From contig AXYY01000006.1 in NCBI GenBank assembly GCA_000485475.1, positions 1 through 28,247 on the forward strand: DNA of 28,247 nt. Direction: 5' to 3'. The notes under the pieces are model-generated. The model did not search any database. It was not told the origin of the DNA and saw only the letters and a list, made by a program, of their open reading frames with translations. Every line of letters starts with the position of its first letter. The first letter of the stretch is position 1. The stretch comes from Candidatus Ancillula trichonymphae ImTpAt (GTDB lineage Bacteria; Actinomycetota; Actinomycetes; Actinomycetales; Bifidobacteriaceae). Made by a program: the position numbers and the translations under genes. Positions 1-7,547 of the stretch are shown piece by piece.

Positions 1-226
1 CCCATTCTACAATTCGTGTCACTGCACATGCAAACATATTTTTGTTTGTTTATAATTTGGTTCTCCAAGTACTAAATTTTTACGTATACTTTTTATTGCC
101 GTCCCCTGTAAACCCTTGTGCTAATGAATATATTCTTAACTGTCTTCATAAGAATTCCTTTCATCTCAGTTACAGTTACTTAAATGTAATACCACAGTAG
201 AATTAGAATATCAAGTTGGATGCACT
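1..226. other. AT-rich stretch without a recognisable gene
   Basis: No open frame of useful length, RNA gene or repeat is visible here on either strand. It lies downstream of ftsH. A TATAAT at about 50-55 on the + strand is not followed by a recognisable start and is not called. The usual actinobacterial ftsH neighbours (folE, hpt) do not begin within this stretch. Confidence 0.5.
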
Positions 227-250
227 AAAAAGGTAAACTTGTCAAGTTTA
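227..250 (-). terminator. Probable intrinsic terminator of the CHAP-CHAP-ftsH unit
   Basis: Read on the - strand, positions 250-234 form a perfect inverted repeat, TAAACTT / AAGTTTA around a GAC loop. It is followed by CC and a run of five T (231-227). It begins 10 nt after the ftsH stop codon. The stem is AT-rich, so the terminator may be weak; the palindrome could instead be a protein-binding site. Confidence 0.4.
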
Positions 251-259
251 TAGTTTATT

Positions 260-2179
260 CTAACTAGTTACTAACATTTGCTCCTGTGAGTTCCAAACTG
301 GGCGTTCCCCCCAGCGTTTGAGCGGTTTGAAGAACTCGTTCAGCTCGTCTTCTAGTAGTGTTTCTTTTTCTAGTAATTTGTTTGCCAGAGTGTCCAAAAC
401 TGCACGGTTTTCGTCAATTACGATTCTTGCTTCTTTGTGTGCTTGAGACAGCAACTTGCGGATTTCTTCACCAATCTCATTTTCAACCGCGGCACTTTGC
501 TTGTAGTTCTCCGTGTGCACACCTCCAATTAGTGCATCGTTTTCATCAGGAGCAACTTTTACTGGTCCGATTTTCGAACTCATGCCATAAAGAGTTACCA
601 TATTTTTAGCAATACTTGTCGCTTTTTCGATGTCATTTGACGCACCAGTTGAAGGATCCTGAAATACAACTTCCTCAGCAACTCTTCCACCCATCGCATA
701 CGCCATCTGGTCGAGTAGTTGGTTGCGGGTAACAGAATAGCGGTCCTCAGTTGGCATAACTGAAGTGTAGCCCAGAGCTCGCCCGCGCGGTAGAATTGTA
801 ATCTTGTTTACGGGATCTGTGTAGTGCATCGCGGCAGCAACAATTGCGTGCCCAGCCTCGTGATATGCCGTATTTCGCAGGTCCTTCTCGTTCATCTTCC
901 GCGAGCGGCGCTGAGGTCCTGCCATAACGCGGTCAACCGCCTCATCAAGTTCATCAGTTCCAATCTGCTCTTTTTCCTCTCTCGCAGCTAAGAGCGCGGC
1001 CTCGTTCAGGACATTGGCCAAGTCAGCACCAGTATAACCAGGTGTTCGTTTTGCGACTTGGTGCAGATCAACTTCAGCTGCGAAAGGCTTGCCCTCTGCA
1101 TGAATCTTCAAGATTGCCTCTCTACCAAGTAAATCAGGTGCATCGACGCTTATCTGCCTGTCAAACCTTCCGGGCCTCAAAAGTGCGGGATCTAGCACTT
1201 CTGGGCGGTTGGTCGCCGCAATGATCAGGACATTTGTATCACTATCAAAACCGTCCATTTCAACAAGCACCTGATTCAGGGTCTGCCCTCGTTCGTCATC
1301 GTGACTACCAGTTCCCATACCGCGCGCACGGCCAACTGCATCAACCTCATCAATGAACACAATAGAGGGTGCGACCGCTTTGGTGCGCGCGAACAGATCT
1401 CGAACTCTTGAGGCACCGACACCAACGAACATCTCGATGAAATCTGAACCTGAAATCGAGAAGAACGGGACTTTTGCTTCACCTGCAACTGCGCGCGCGA
1501 GTAGTGTTTTACCAGTTCCGGGCGGACCGTAGAGGAGAACACCTTTTGGAATTTTCGCACCGAACTTCTTAAACTTCTTCGGTTCCGCCATGAAGTCGCG
1601 GATTTCTTTCAGTTCGTCGATTGCTTCAACAACGCCAGCAACTTTTTCAAATGTCATATCTGGAGTTTGACCATCACTACCAACTCGCTTCATGCGCGCT
1701 TTTCCAATTCCAAAAGGTCCACCAGATGAGCCACCTTGCATTTTGTTTGTCAAAACGAAGGAAACACCAATGAGCAATAATGCAGGAAGTAGCACACTCA
1801 GGAGCGTGCGGAAAATAGAGTCCTGCGGCACAAGTGAATCGTAGCCCTCGCTATAACTCTTGTCCTTTATAATGCGCCAGATGTCATCAGCTTGTGCGGC
1901 GATGTAGTAAAAAACCACATCATCATTGTCAATTGCAAGTCCACCAGATTCCTCCTGCTTCTTGAAGTTTTCCGTAAGTTTTAGTTCAACCTTTTGCTCG
2001 TATTCAGTAATAACTACTGACTTCACACTGGTGCCTGAAAGTAGTGCAATTCCGTCAGAAGTGTCGATTTTGTTAGGTCTAGGAGTTGAAAAATACCACA
2101 CGCTCAGTAAAATAATCACCAATGAAACGACTATCCACGTGATTTTTTTATTCTGCTTCGATTTCGCAACTTTTTCCAT
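260..2179 (-). CDS. ftsH: ATP-dependent zinc metalloprotease FtsH
   Basis: Membrane-anchored AAA+ protease that extracts and degrades misfolded membrane proteins and short-lived regulators. The 639 residues match the usual family length and all parts are present: transmembrane segments at about 13-30 and 124-144 flanking an extracytoplasmic domain; Walker A GPPGTGKT at 218-225; Walker B IVFIDE at 273-278; second region of homology near 320-340 (ATNRPEVLDPALLRPGRFD); zinc motif HEAGH at 440-444; third zinc ligand Asp516. The ATG is supported by AAGGA just upstream; this SD overlaps the stop codon of the preceding CHAP gene, from which ftsH is separated by only 9 nt. The gene is therefore probably co-transcribed, and perhaps translationally coupled, with the two CHAP genes. 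The frame is intact. Confidence 0.97.
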   Translation of the reverse strand: MEKVAKSKQNKKITWIVVSLVIILLSVWYFSTPRPNKIDTSDGIALLSGTSVKSVVITEYEQKVELKLTENFKKQEESGGLAIDNDDVVFYYIAAQADDIWRIIKDKSYSEGYDSLVPQDSIFRTLLSVLLPALLLIGVSFVLTNKMQGGSSGGPFGIGKARMKRVGSDGQTPDMTFEKVAGVVEAIDELKEIRDFMAEPKKFKKFGAKIPKGVLLYGPPGTGKTLLARAVAGEAKVPFFSISGSDFIEMFVGVGASRVRDLFARTKAVAPSIVFIDEVDAVGRARGMGTGSHDDERGQTLNQVLVEMDGFDSDTNVLIIAATNRPEVLDPALLRPGRFDRQISVDAPDLLGREAILKIHAEGKPFAAEVDLHQVAKRTPGYTGADLANVLNEAALLAAREEKEQIGTDELDEAVDRVMAGPQRRSRKMNEKDLRNTAYHEAGHAIVAAAMHYTDPVNKITILPRGRALGYTSVMPTEDRYSVTRNQLLDQMAYAMGGRVAEEVVFQDPSTGASNDIEKATSIAKNMVTLYGMSSKIGPVKVAPDENDALIGGVHTENYKQSAAVENEIGEEIRKLLSQAHKEARIVIDENRAVLDTLANKLLEKETLLEDELNEFFKPLKRWGERPVWNSQEQMLVTS

Positions 2180-2188
2180 AACTTGTCC

Positions 2189-2938
2189 TTAATGTATATA
2201 CCAATATCCTGAGACGTCCGATATCCACCGTTCGTTGTAATTGAACAACTTCCATCCAAAATTCATCTCCGAAATGTAAACTGTGTTGTTTTCTCCAACT
2301 GCTTCAACGACTCCAACGTGCCCAGATCGCTCAAAGACCGCACCAACTTCAGGAGTGTGATCCACTCTGTAACTATCTCGAATGGCTGCATTATGCCACG
2401 CGCCTCCATTTCCCCAGAACGTACCAATCGGACGCCTAAGTACGGCGCGCCGGTTGAACGCATACCATGTACAAGTTCCACGCGCGTACTTGTTGCCCGG
2501 AGCCTTCGGAGCTGCATGACCAGGTGCACCTGCAGGTGCTTCTTGTGAAACTGCGGAAGTTATTGATGCGGACGCAGATGAGGAGAGCACCAGCGAAGCC
2601 CTGTTTGCCTCAGCTAATTGAGCAGCCGCTGCAGTAGCAGCTCGCTCTTTCTGGTTCGAATATGGCAAGTTGTAGCCAGTTAAGGACCAGCTATTACCTT
2701 GAACTGTCACATTTACGAGCTCAGTTGTGATCGAAGATGTGTCCTTTTGTGCAACGTCAAAGTTACCAACCCTTGAAATACTGCCAGTTGCTGAAATCTT
2801 GTCCTGACGCACACGAACTGTGGCATCAACAATTGTGAGACTCAAGAGTGACACTGCAACAGTTGCAACAAAAACAGCAGCGATCTTGCTTGGCAAGGAT
2901 TTTTTAAGTCCAGTTGCTTTAACAGGTCGATGATTCAT
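2189..2938 (-). CDS. Secreted or membrane-anchored CHAP-domain cell-wall hydrolase (copy 1)
   Basis: 249 residues. The N-terminus has basic residues and then a hydrophobic segment at about 18-38 (signal anchor or signal peptide). An Ala/Ser/Pro-rich linker covers about 97-150. The C-terminal CHAP domain spans about 150-249, with probable catalytic Cys156 (GTCTWY), His207 (SGHVGVVE) and a third polar residue near Glu224 (ISEMN). CHAP domains are amidases or endopeptidases that cut peptidoglycan stem peptides or cross-links; the exact bond cannot be told. It is a paralogue of the gene just upstream: the two share WGNGG.WHN, HTPEVGAVFE, SGHVGVVE, YNYNERW and the terminal YWYIH, plus a weaker match before the linker. 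It starts at ATG 7 nt after that gene, with AAGGA across the upstream stop codon, and runs 9 nt from ftsH. Confidence 0.85.
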   Translation of the reverse strand: MNHRPVKATGLKKSLPSKIAAVFVATVAVSLLSLTIVDATVRVRQDKISATGSISRVGNFDVAQKDTSSITTELVNVTVQGNSWSLTGYNLPYSNQKERAATAAAAQLAEANRASLVLSSSASASITSAVSQEAPAGAPGHAAPKAPGNKYARGTCTWYAFNRRAVLRRPIGTFWGNGGAWHNAAIRDSYRVDHTPEVGAVFERSGHVGVVEAVGENNTVYISEMNFGWKLFNYNERWISDVSGYWYIH

Positions 2939-2945
2939 GAAGTCC

Positions 2946-3581
2946 TTAATGTATATACCAGTACTGACCCGCGTTCGTCACCCACCGCTCGTTGTAATTA
3001 TACGGAATGTAGGAGTAGTTCATCTCTGAAATGTGCACAGAATTGTCAATCCCGATTTCCTCAACAACTCCAACGTGCCCAGATTGCTCAAAGACCGCAC
3101 CAACTTCAGGAGTGTGATTCACCAAGTACCCCGCATTCATCGCAGAATTGTGCCACACGCCTCCATTTCCCCAGAAGCTGCCCACTGAACGCCCAAGCGC
3201 CGCCCGGCGGTTGTACACATACCAAGTGCAATGACCAGGCATGTAGGTGTTCCCAGTAACAGGTTTTGTCCACTGCGCACTACTCCATTCTGAACGTGGA
3301 ATAACACTAGTCGACGCACGAACTGCAAGGTTACGAACTCTAAAAGGCGCAACCAGGTCGCCAACCGACCACTGACCACTGACACTTGAAGTGACGTTGA
3401 TGATCTCGTCTTTTAGGGTGCTCTTCTTATCTGCAATTTCGAAATTCTTGGAGACGGCCATATACTCCCCGTTCTGACCTGCACTAGGCTTCTCGGCTGC
3501 AGACGCTAGTTGTAGAATACCGTATCCCATTGTGACAACCACAAAAAACACCACTCCGAAAGTCAAGCTTTTTTTCACCAC
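2946..3581 (-). CDS. Secreted CHAP-domain cell-wall hydrolase (copy 2), leaderless GTG start
   Basis: About 211 residues from the GTG at 3581. A hydrophobic leader ends near LASAAE, a plausible signal-peptidase site. The C-terminal CHAP domain has Cys118 (GHCTWY), His169 (SGHVGVVE) and Glu186 (ISEMN). It probably remodels peptidoglycan outside the membrane. An open frame extends upstream to a TTG at 3617, but that stretch is a consensus promoter (TTGACA, 18 bp, TATACT) and no SD is visible. The first usable start after the -10 is GTG at 3581 or the GTG next to it at 3578, six or nine bases on, so the mRNA is probably leaderless. First gene of the unit with copy 1 (7-nt gap) and ftsH. Its N-terminal half is much shorter in linker than copy 1. 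Confidence 0.8.
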   Translation of the reverse strand: MVKKSLTFGVVFFVVVTMGYGILQLASAAEKPSAGQNGEYMAVSKNFEIADKKSTLKDEIINVTSSVSGQWSVGDLVAPFRVRNLAVRASTSVIPRSEWSSAQWTKPVTGNTYMPGHCTWYVYNRRAALGRSVGSFWGNGGVWHNSAMNAGYLVNHTPEVGAVFEQSGHVGVVEEIGIDNSVHISEMNYSYIPYNYNERWVTNAGQYWYIH

Positions 3582-3587
3582 TACGAC

Positions 3588-3617
3588 AGTATAACACATC
3601 ACCTGCGTCAATGTCAA
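3588..3617 (-). promoter_or_regulatory. Promoter of the CHAP-CHAP-ftsH unit
   Basis: On the - strand: -35 TTGACA (3617-3612), 18-bp spacer, -10 TATACT (3593-3588) preceded by TGTGT, giving an extended -10. The expected transcription start, about 7 nt on, coincides with the GTG start at 3581. It lies between this unit and the end of the thiazole operon, so the unit has its own promoter, though read-through from upstream is possible. Confidence 0.75.
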
Positions 3618-3675
3618 GAAAAATTTTCATCTAATACCTGTAATACTCAGCGCTTCCCCTCATCTGGACTTATGG

Positions 3676-4308
3676 TCACCTGAGCATTGTGTGCCGCAGA
3701 AGAGTGAAAGTGTCAAGTTTTTCAAGCCAAGTTGAGATTCCTGCCCAGCCAGCCGCATCCGCAGATTTGATGGCGTTAAGATTTGGGTTGTTTATGCCAC
3801 CAACAGCAATTACGTCAAATGGAGAACAATCTACAACCTCTTTTAAGTAGTTCAGTCCCTTTCCTGGAATTTTCTGGTGTGATGGCGTCGAGAACACATG
3901 CCCGGCGAGCACAAATGCAATTCTGGACTTAATGTGCGGCGGTAGTTTTTCAAGTTCTTGTATATCATCAACTGAATGCACGGAGATGCTAAAAAAAGGA
4001 ATGCGTTCAATTTTCTGCGTGCACAAGATTTCTGACGCGTGCGTAAATGGCAGGTGCAAGGGAATTTCCAGTTCATCAGCAAGTTCTGCGCGCGAGTGAA
4101 CAATCAACTTCTTTTTGAAAACTGGTTGTAGTTTTTTTGCGAGTGCTCGGTAGTTTGTGCGGTCCAACTTTTCCCGCAGAATCACGAAGTTCGGTGCATC
4201 TTCAAGTTCCGCAAGTCTTCGCAAGTTTAAGTGGTAGTCATTTTCTGCGGCGGCATTTTTGAACCTCTCGCAGAATCGCGCGTAGTTGGTAATGCAGATT
4301 TTGAGCAC
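3676..4308 (-). CDS. tenI: TenI/ThiE-family protein, probably thiazole tautomerase
   Basis: About 210 residues, TIM-barrel family of ThiE and TenI. It shows an early ILREK strand, a His in SISVHS (His111 in this numbering), GHVFSTPSHQKIPGKG and AVGGI. The VHS histidine and the GHVF-x-T...K-x-G-x-PGKG loop fit TenI, which aromatises the thiazole product of ThiG; the NDR...DG-x-H-x-GQ magnesium/pyrophosphate region expected in ThiE is not visible. TenI therefore fits better than thiamine-phosphate synthase, but from reading alone this is a preference, not proof. The preferred start is GTG at 4308 because TTTGAGG lies 6 nt before it; a TTG at 4320 is in frame but lies in that SD region. Last gene of the thiazole operon, 21 nt after thiH. 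Confidence 0.7.
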   Translation of the reverse strand: MLKICITNYARFCERFKNAAAENDYHLNLRRLAELEDAPNFVILREKLDRTNYRALAKKLQPVFKKKLIVHSRAELADELEIPLHLPFTHASEILCTQKIERIPFFSISVHSVDDIQELEKLPPHIKSRIAFVLAGHVFSTPSHQKIPGKGLNYLKEVVDCSPFDVIAVGGINNPNLNAIKSADAAGWAGISTWLEKLDTFTLLRHTMLR

Positions 4309-4329
4309 TGGAAACCTCAAAGGTACACA

Positions 4330-5499
4330 TTACACATATTCACTCATGACTGGTTGTAAGTTCGCACTTTTGAGCATTCTGCAAATTTCATCAACACTAC
4401 GAGTGTCATCAATTTCAAACTGTTCGTCGCCAACCGCATCTTCGCTATGTCCGCCAACTCCAACATTAACACCAGCAGAAACTTTTGTTGCAGCAATCTT
4501 GAAGACCTCGTTGCGAAAACTTTGGCTTTCACGCGTGGAGACTGTTATGTTCGCAAATGGTAAGAATAATCTATATGCGCAGATAATCTGCAGAAGTTCA
4601 CGCTCAGTTACTGGAGTTAGTGGCACTCCAACAGCGGACGGTAAGTTGTCATCTCCTAGAATCGGACGAATTCGTGGACATGAAATTGAAATTTCAGCGT
4701 GCGGAAACTTCTTCTGCATTAAACTAGCGTGCATGCCAACTGCGAGCGCATCTTTTCGAAAATCTGCAAGACCAAGTAGTGCTCCAAATGCAACACCTCT
4801 AAAACCGCCCAGTAACGCGCGCTCTGCAGTATCGAAACGGTATGGAAATATGCGCTTCCTGCCTCCAGGGTGCACGATTTCATAAACACTAATGTCGTAA
4901 GTCTCCTGAAAAACCGTCACAAAATCCGCACCGCAACTGTGCAGGTGCCTGTATTCGTCCACGTTCATCGGCTGAACTTCAACTCCAACTACGCGAAAGT
5001 GCTTCTTGGCGATTTTGCACGCTTCACCTATATACTTGTAGTCCGAGAACGCTCTACTTTCACCAGTTAGAATCAGCACTTCCTCAAGTCCAGTCTTCGC
5101 AATCTCTTCACATTCACTTTCAACTTGTTGCTTCGTCAGCCGCGCTCTTTTTATCTTGTTGAAACGGTTGAATCCACAGTAAGTGCACTCATCTTCGCAG
5201 TAGTTGGCGACGTAGAGCGGAGTAAAAAGTGAGATGCTGTTGCCAAAATGCGCAGATTTCACTCTTCTGGCTGCACTCGCAATTTCCTCGAGAAAAGATG
5301 CGGCCTCTGGTGATAACAACGCCTTAAACCCCTGAGGTGAAAGACTCTCTTCATTTAGCGCACGCACAACATCTGCATGCGTGAACTGATCAGGAGCAAA
5401 CGTATCTCGTTCAGAAAGCACTGCGTGCAAAATCTGGCTGTCCAGCTGATCCTGATCCTCGTAGTAGTCGAAAATGTCGCGTTTTGCTGGTACGCTCAA
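4330..5499 (-). CDS. thiH: 2-iminoacetate synthase ThiH (radical SAM tyrosine lyase)
   Basis: 389 residues. Cleaves tyrosine with S-adenosylmethionine to give dehydroglycine and p-cresol; dehydroglycine is one of three inputs to ThiG. The radical-SAM cluster motif is CEDECTYC with Cys101, Cys105 and Cys108; GES and the downstream barrel strands follow, and the C-terminal part has the BATS-type region usual in ThiH. The length matches the family. Use of ThiH rather than the oxygen-dependent glycine oxidase ThiO suggests an anaerobic or microaerobic cell. The start overlaps the thiG stop by 4 nt, which indicates translational coupling. No anomaly in frame or motifs. Confidence 0.95.
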   Translation of the reverse strand: MSVPAKRDIFDYYEDQDQLDSQILHAVLSERDTFAPDQFTHADVVRALNEESLSPQGFKALLSPEAASFLEEIASAARRVKSAHFGNSISLFTPLYVANYCEDECTYCGFNRFNKIKRARLTKQQVESECEEIAKTGLEEVLILTGESRAFSDYKYIGEACKIAKKHFRVVGVEVQPMNVDEYRHLHSCGADFVTVFQETYDISVYEIVHPGGRKRIFPYRFDTAERALLGGFRGVAFGALLGLADFRKDALAVGMHASLMQKKFPHAEISISCPRIRPILGDDNLPSAVGVPLTPVTERELLQIICAYRLFLPFANITVSTRESQSFRNEVFKIAATKVSAGVNVGVGGHSEDAVGDEQFEIDDTRSVDEICRMLKSANLQPVMSEYV

Positions 5500-6275
5500 T
5501 TTTCCCCCAGAAATCCAGTCAGTGGAGATGACGCCGCTCCTCCAACTTCGAGCACGCGTCCGGTTCCAGCCAAGTAACTCAATCTACCTGCTTCAATTGC
5601 CAACTTAAAGGCACTACACATTTGCACAACATCACCCGCAGTTGCAATCGCCGTGTTTGCCATGACTGCGGTAACGCCCATCTCCATCGCTTCAGTTGCT
5701 TGTGATGGTTTTCCAATTCCTGCATCCACAATTACTGGTAGTTCAATCTCGTCTAACAGAATTTTGATGAAGTCCTTCGTCTGCAGCCCCTTGTTTGAAC
5801 CAATTGGCGCACCTAGGGGCATGATCGCCGCAGCACCTGCATTTGCCATATCTCTAGCGGCGTTCAGGTCTGGATACATGTACGGTAACACAACGAACCC
5901 CTCATTTGCTAGAACCTCCGTTGCTTTCGCAGTTTCGTAGTTGTCTGGCAAGAGGTACTTGGAGTCATGAACTACTTCAACCTTGACAAAATCCTTACAG
6001 CCCAGTTTTCGTGCGAGCCGCGCGATCTTCACAGCTTCCTCAGCATTGCGAGCGCCAGAAGTGTTGGGCAAAACAGTTACAGTTTTAGGAATGTAGTTCA
6101 TAATATTGTCTACGGAAGAACTACTTGCCCGCCGAAGTGCTAGAGTAATAATTTGTGCGCCCGCATGTTTAATCGACGCATCAATAAGGTCAACTGAATA
6201 CTTTCCAGACCCCAGAATGAACCTAGATGTGAATTCATAACCTCCAAGTTTCCAGAAATCCTTTTCACTAGACAT
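5496..6275 (-). CDS. thiG: Thiazole synthase ThiG
   Basis: 259 residues, TIM barrel. Condenses 1-deoxy-D-xylulose 5-phosphate, dehydroglycine and sulfur from ThiS thiocarboxylate into the thiazole ring. The Schiff-base lysine is Lys98 in FVKVEV. Other family landmarks are LGSGKY near 21-26, PNTSG at 70-74, APIGSNKG and VIVDAGIGKPSQA in the phosphate-binding half, and MANTAIA. The first 10 residues are slightly longer than minimal ThiG. The ATG overlaps the end of thiF by 8 nt and the stop overlaps thiH by 4 nt, so the three are coupled. Confidence 0.96.
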   Translation of the reverse strand: MSSEKDFWKLGGYEFTSRFILGSGKYSVDLIDASIKHAGAQIITLALRRASSSSVDNIMNYIPKTVTVLPNTSGARNAEEAVKIARLARKLGCKDFVKVEVVHDSKYLLPDNYETAKATEVLANEGFVVLPYMYPDLNAARDMANAGAAAIMPLGAPIGSNKGLQTKDFIKILLDEIELPVIVDAGIGKPSQATEAMEMGVTAVMANTAIATAGDVVQMCSAFKLAIEAGRLSYLAGTGRVLEVGGAASSPLTGFLGEN

Positions 6276-7101
6276 CTTCCACCCCCAGAATCAACCGCAG
6301 CACCTGATTGGCCTGATGTCCTGCACAAACCAGCACTCTAGGGGCCATGAGCCCGCGCCCAACTTGTGCAGATGTCTGCAGGTCGCCCGTAATATACAGA
6401 TTCTTCGAAAGTCTACGCGTCTTGATAATGTTCGAGCTCTCAAAACCTGCAAGTCCTGATGCTGCAACTAGTGGAATTTCTGGCAGATGAATACGCATGG
6501 AACTAGTTAATTCCGCTTTGGCAACTGGATTGTCAAAGCACTCGCAAACAACATCCGCATTTTTGAGAAGTTCGGGCGCGTTCTTGAACGAAATGCGCAC
6601 ATTGTCAACTTCAACTTTTATGTACGGGTTGATTTGCGCGACTTCACACTTCAGCGCCTGTGTTTTAAGAACACCTAGATCTTTAATCTTGTACTGTTGT
6701 CGATTCAGGTTGCTCGGTTCAACAACATCAAAATCTATTAGATGCAACTTACCAACTCCGATTCTAGCGAGTGCGATTGCAACATTTGAACCCAATCCAC
6801 CGAGTCCACAAACTGCAACACTAGCATTTTTCAGCGCCTTGTGTACACCTGGTGTGTGCCGCGAAACCATGAGCGTTTCCAGTTCTTCCTCTTTAGGAAC
6901 TGCGCCCTTTACGATCAAGTTGACCTCTTGTCCATTATACAACACAACATCAGCAGCTGAAGCGAAACCGTCAACAATTGCGACAACCTCTGAATCGTCA
7001 CTATCCGGGTAATTCGTTCTTCTCCATTGCTCCTTCACGCTGAAAAGTGTTTCTTCATCCGCAACCTCAACTGTTTTCGCATTCAAAACAATCCTCGTCA
7101 T
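6268..7101 (-). CDS. thiF: ThiS adenylyltransferase ThiF with N-terminal ubiquitin-like extension
   Basis: 277 residues. Adenylates the C-terminal glycine of ThiS so that it can receive sulfur. The E1-type Rossmann core starts near 90: GLGGLGS at 99-105, Asp123/Asp125 after the second strand, NLNRQQ at 131-136, Lys146, and CFDNP with Asp190. The first ~65 residues resemble a beta-grasp (ThiS-like) fold, an arrangement seen in the clostridial-type ThiF family rather than the E. coli type. The CxxC zinc pairs of MoeB-like enzymes are absent. The ATG directly follows the thiS stop (TAGATG), and its SD, GGAGG, lies within the last codons of thiS. Confidence 0.92.
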   Translation of the reverse strand: MTRIVLNAKTVEVADEETLFSVKEQWRRTNYPDSDDSEVVAIVDGFASAADVVLYNGQEVNLIVKGAVPKEEELETLMVSRHTPGVHKALKNASVAVCGLGGLGSNVAIALARIGVGKLHLIDFDVVEPSNLNRQQYKIKDLGVLKTQALKCEVAQINPYIKVEVDNVRISFKNAPELLKNADVVCECFDNPVAKAELTSSMRIHLPEIPLVAASGLAGFESSNIIKTRRLSKNLYITGDLQTSAQVGRGLMAPRVLVCAGHQANQVLRLILGVEDV

Positions 7102-7338
7102 CTAACCACCTCCAACGAATCGTAGAACCTCAAATGCATCATCCTCTTTAACCACGGTTGTTGCAAATTCTGCCTGAGTTATAATTTCATCATCTTTTGA
7201 AACAACTAGACAACCTAATTCGCGCTCCTTAGTGGAACCTGCGCTCGCAAATCCCCTTAAAACCAACAATTCCTCAAGAGTAAAAGGCAACTGATTTTCA
7301 TTTTGTTCAACAACTTCACCGTTCACTGTTATCCGCAT
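7102..7338 (-). CDS. thiS: Sulfur carrier protein ThiS
   Basis: 78 residues starting MRITVNGE and ending FVGGG; the exposed C-terminal Gly-Gly is the site adenylated by ThiF and converted to the thiocarboxylate. Beta-grasp pattern: VNGE, then LPFTLEELL, an insert, CLVV and the DAFEVLRFVGGG tail. A longer frame runs to 7377, but that part is the 3' half of a TPP riboswitch. The chosen ATG has GAAGGG 6 nt upstream; an adjacent GTG at 7341 is possible. First gene of the operon. The GGAGGT that encodes the terminal glycines also serves as the SD of thiF. Confidence 0.93.
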   Translation of the reverse strand: MRITVNGEVVEQNENQLPFTLEELLVLRGFASAGSTKERELGCLVVSKDDEIITQAEFATTVVKEDDAFEVLRFVGGG

Positions 7339-7344
7339 CACAAT

Positions 7345-7449
7345 CCCTTCGCTAGTCCTAACACTATGCAGGTTCAACGAGTGTAATCTCAGCCTCCAAC
7401 AACCGAGCAGCTACAACGCAACTTGCCAAGTGCCGAAAGCACCCCGTGT
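7345..7449 (-). promoter_or_regulatory. TPP riboswitch (THI element)
   Basis: Read on the - strand, the conserved TPP-aptamer elements occur in order: GGGGTGC (7445-7439), GGCTGAGATTACAC (about 7394-7381), TTGAACCTG (7377-7369), and a 3' closing segment ending CTAGCGAAGGGA (about 7355-7344). The closing segment includes GAAGGG, the SD of thiS, so ligand binding could hide the ribosome site directly (translational control). It sits just after the -10 at 7456-7461 and just before a thiazole operon, as expected. Thiamine pyrophosphate would turn expression off. Confidence 0.93.
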
Positions 7450-7455
7450 ATCCCC

Positions 7456-7466
7456 ATTATAGCACA
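7456..7466 (-). promoter_or_regulatory. Extended -10 promoter of the thiazole operon
   Basis: On the - strand TGTGCTATAAT; transcription would begin near 7449, at the 5' edge of the riboswitch. No good -35 hexamer is visible at 16-18 bp spacing, consistent with an extended -10 promoter. Confidence 0.7.
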
Positions 7467-7530
7467 GTGCTGCAACTTTGCGTACACAATTGTGCATATT
7501 TCTCAAAACTGCACACGCACGATTTTAGTA

Positions 7531-7541
7531 TGCTATATAAT
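7531..7541 (+). promoter_or_regulatory. Promoter of the LRV pseudogene
   Basis: TGC-TATATAAT, with TATAAT at 7536-7541, is followed after six bases by ATG at 7548, the same leaderless spacing as argJ and ftsY. It diverges from the thiazole-operon promoter. No clear -35. Confidence 0.5.
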
Positions 7542-7547
7542 ATGTTC

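Noticed and set aside
3582..3617. Extension of the CHAP2 gene to the TTG at 3617
   Set aside because: Those codons are the -35 and -10 of its promoter, and no SD precedes the TTG.
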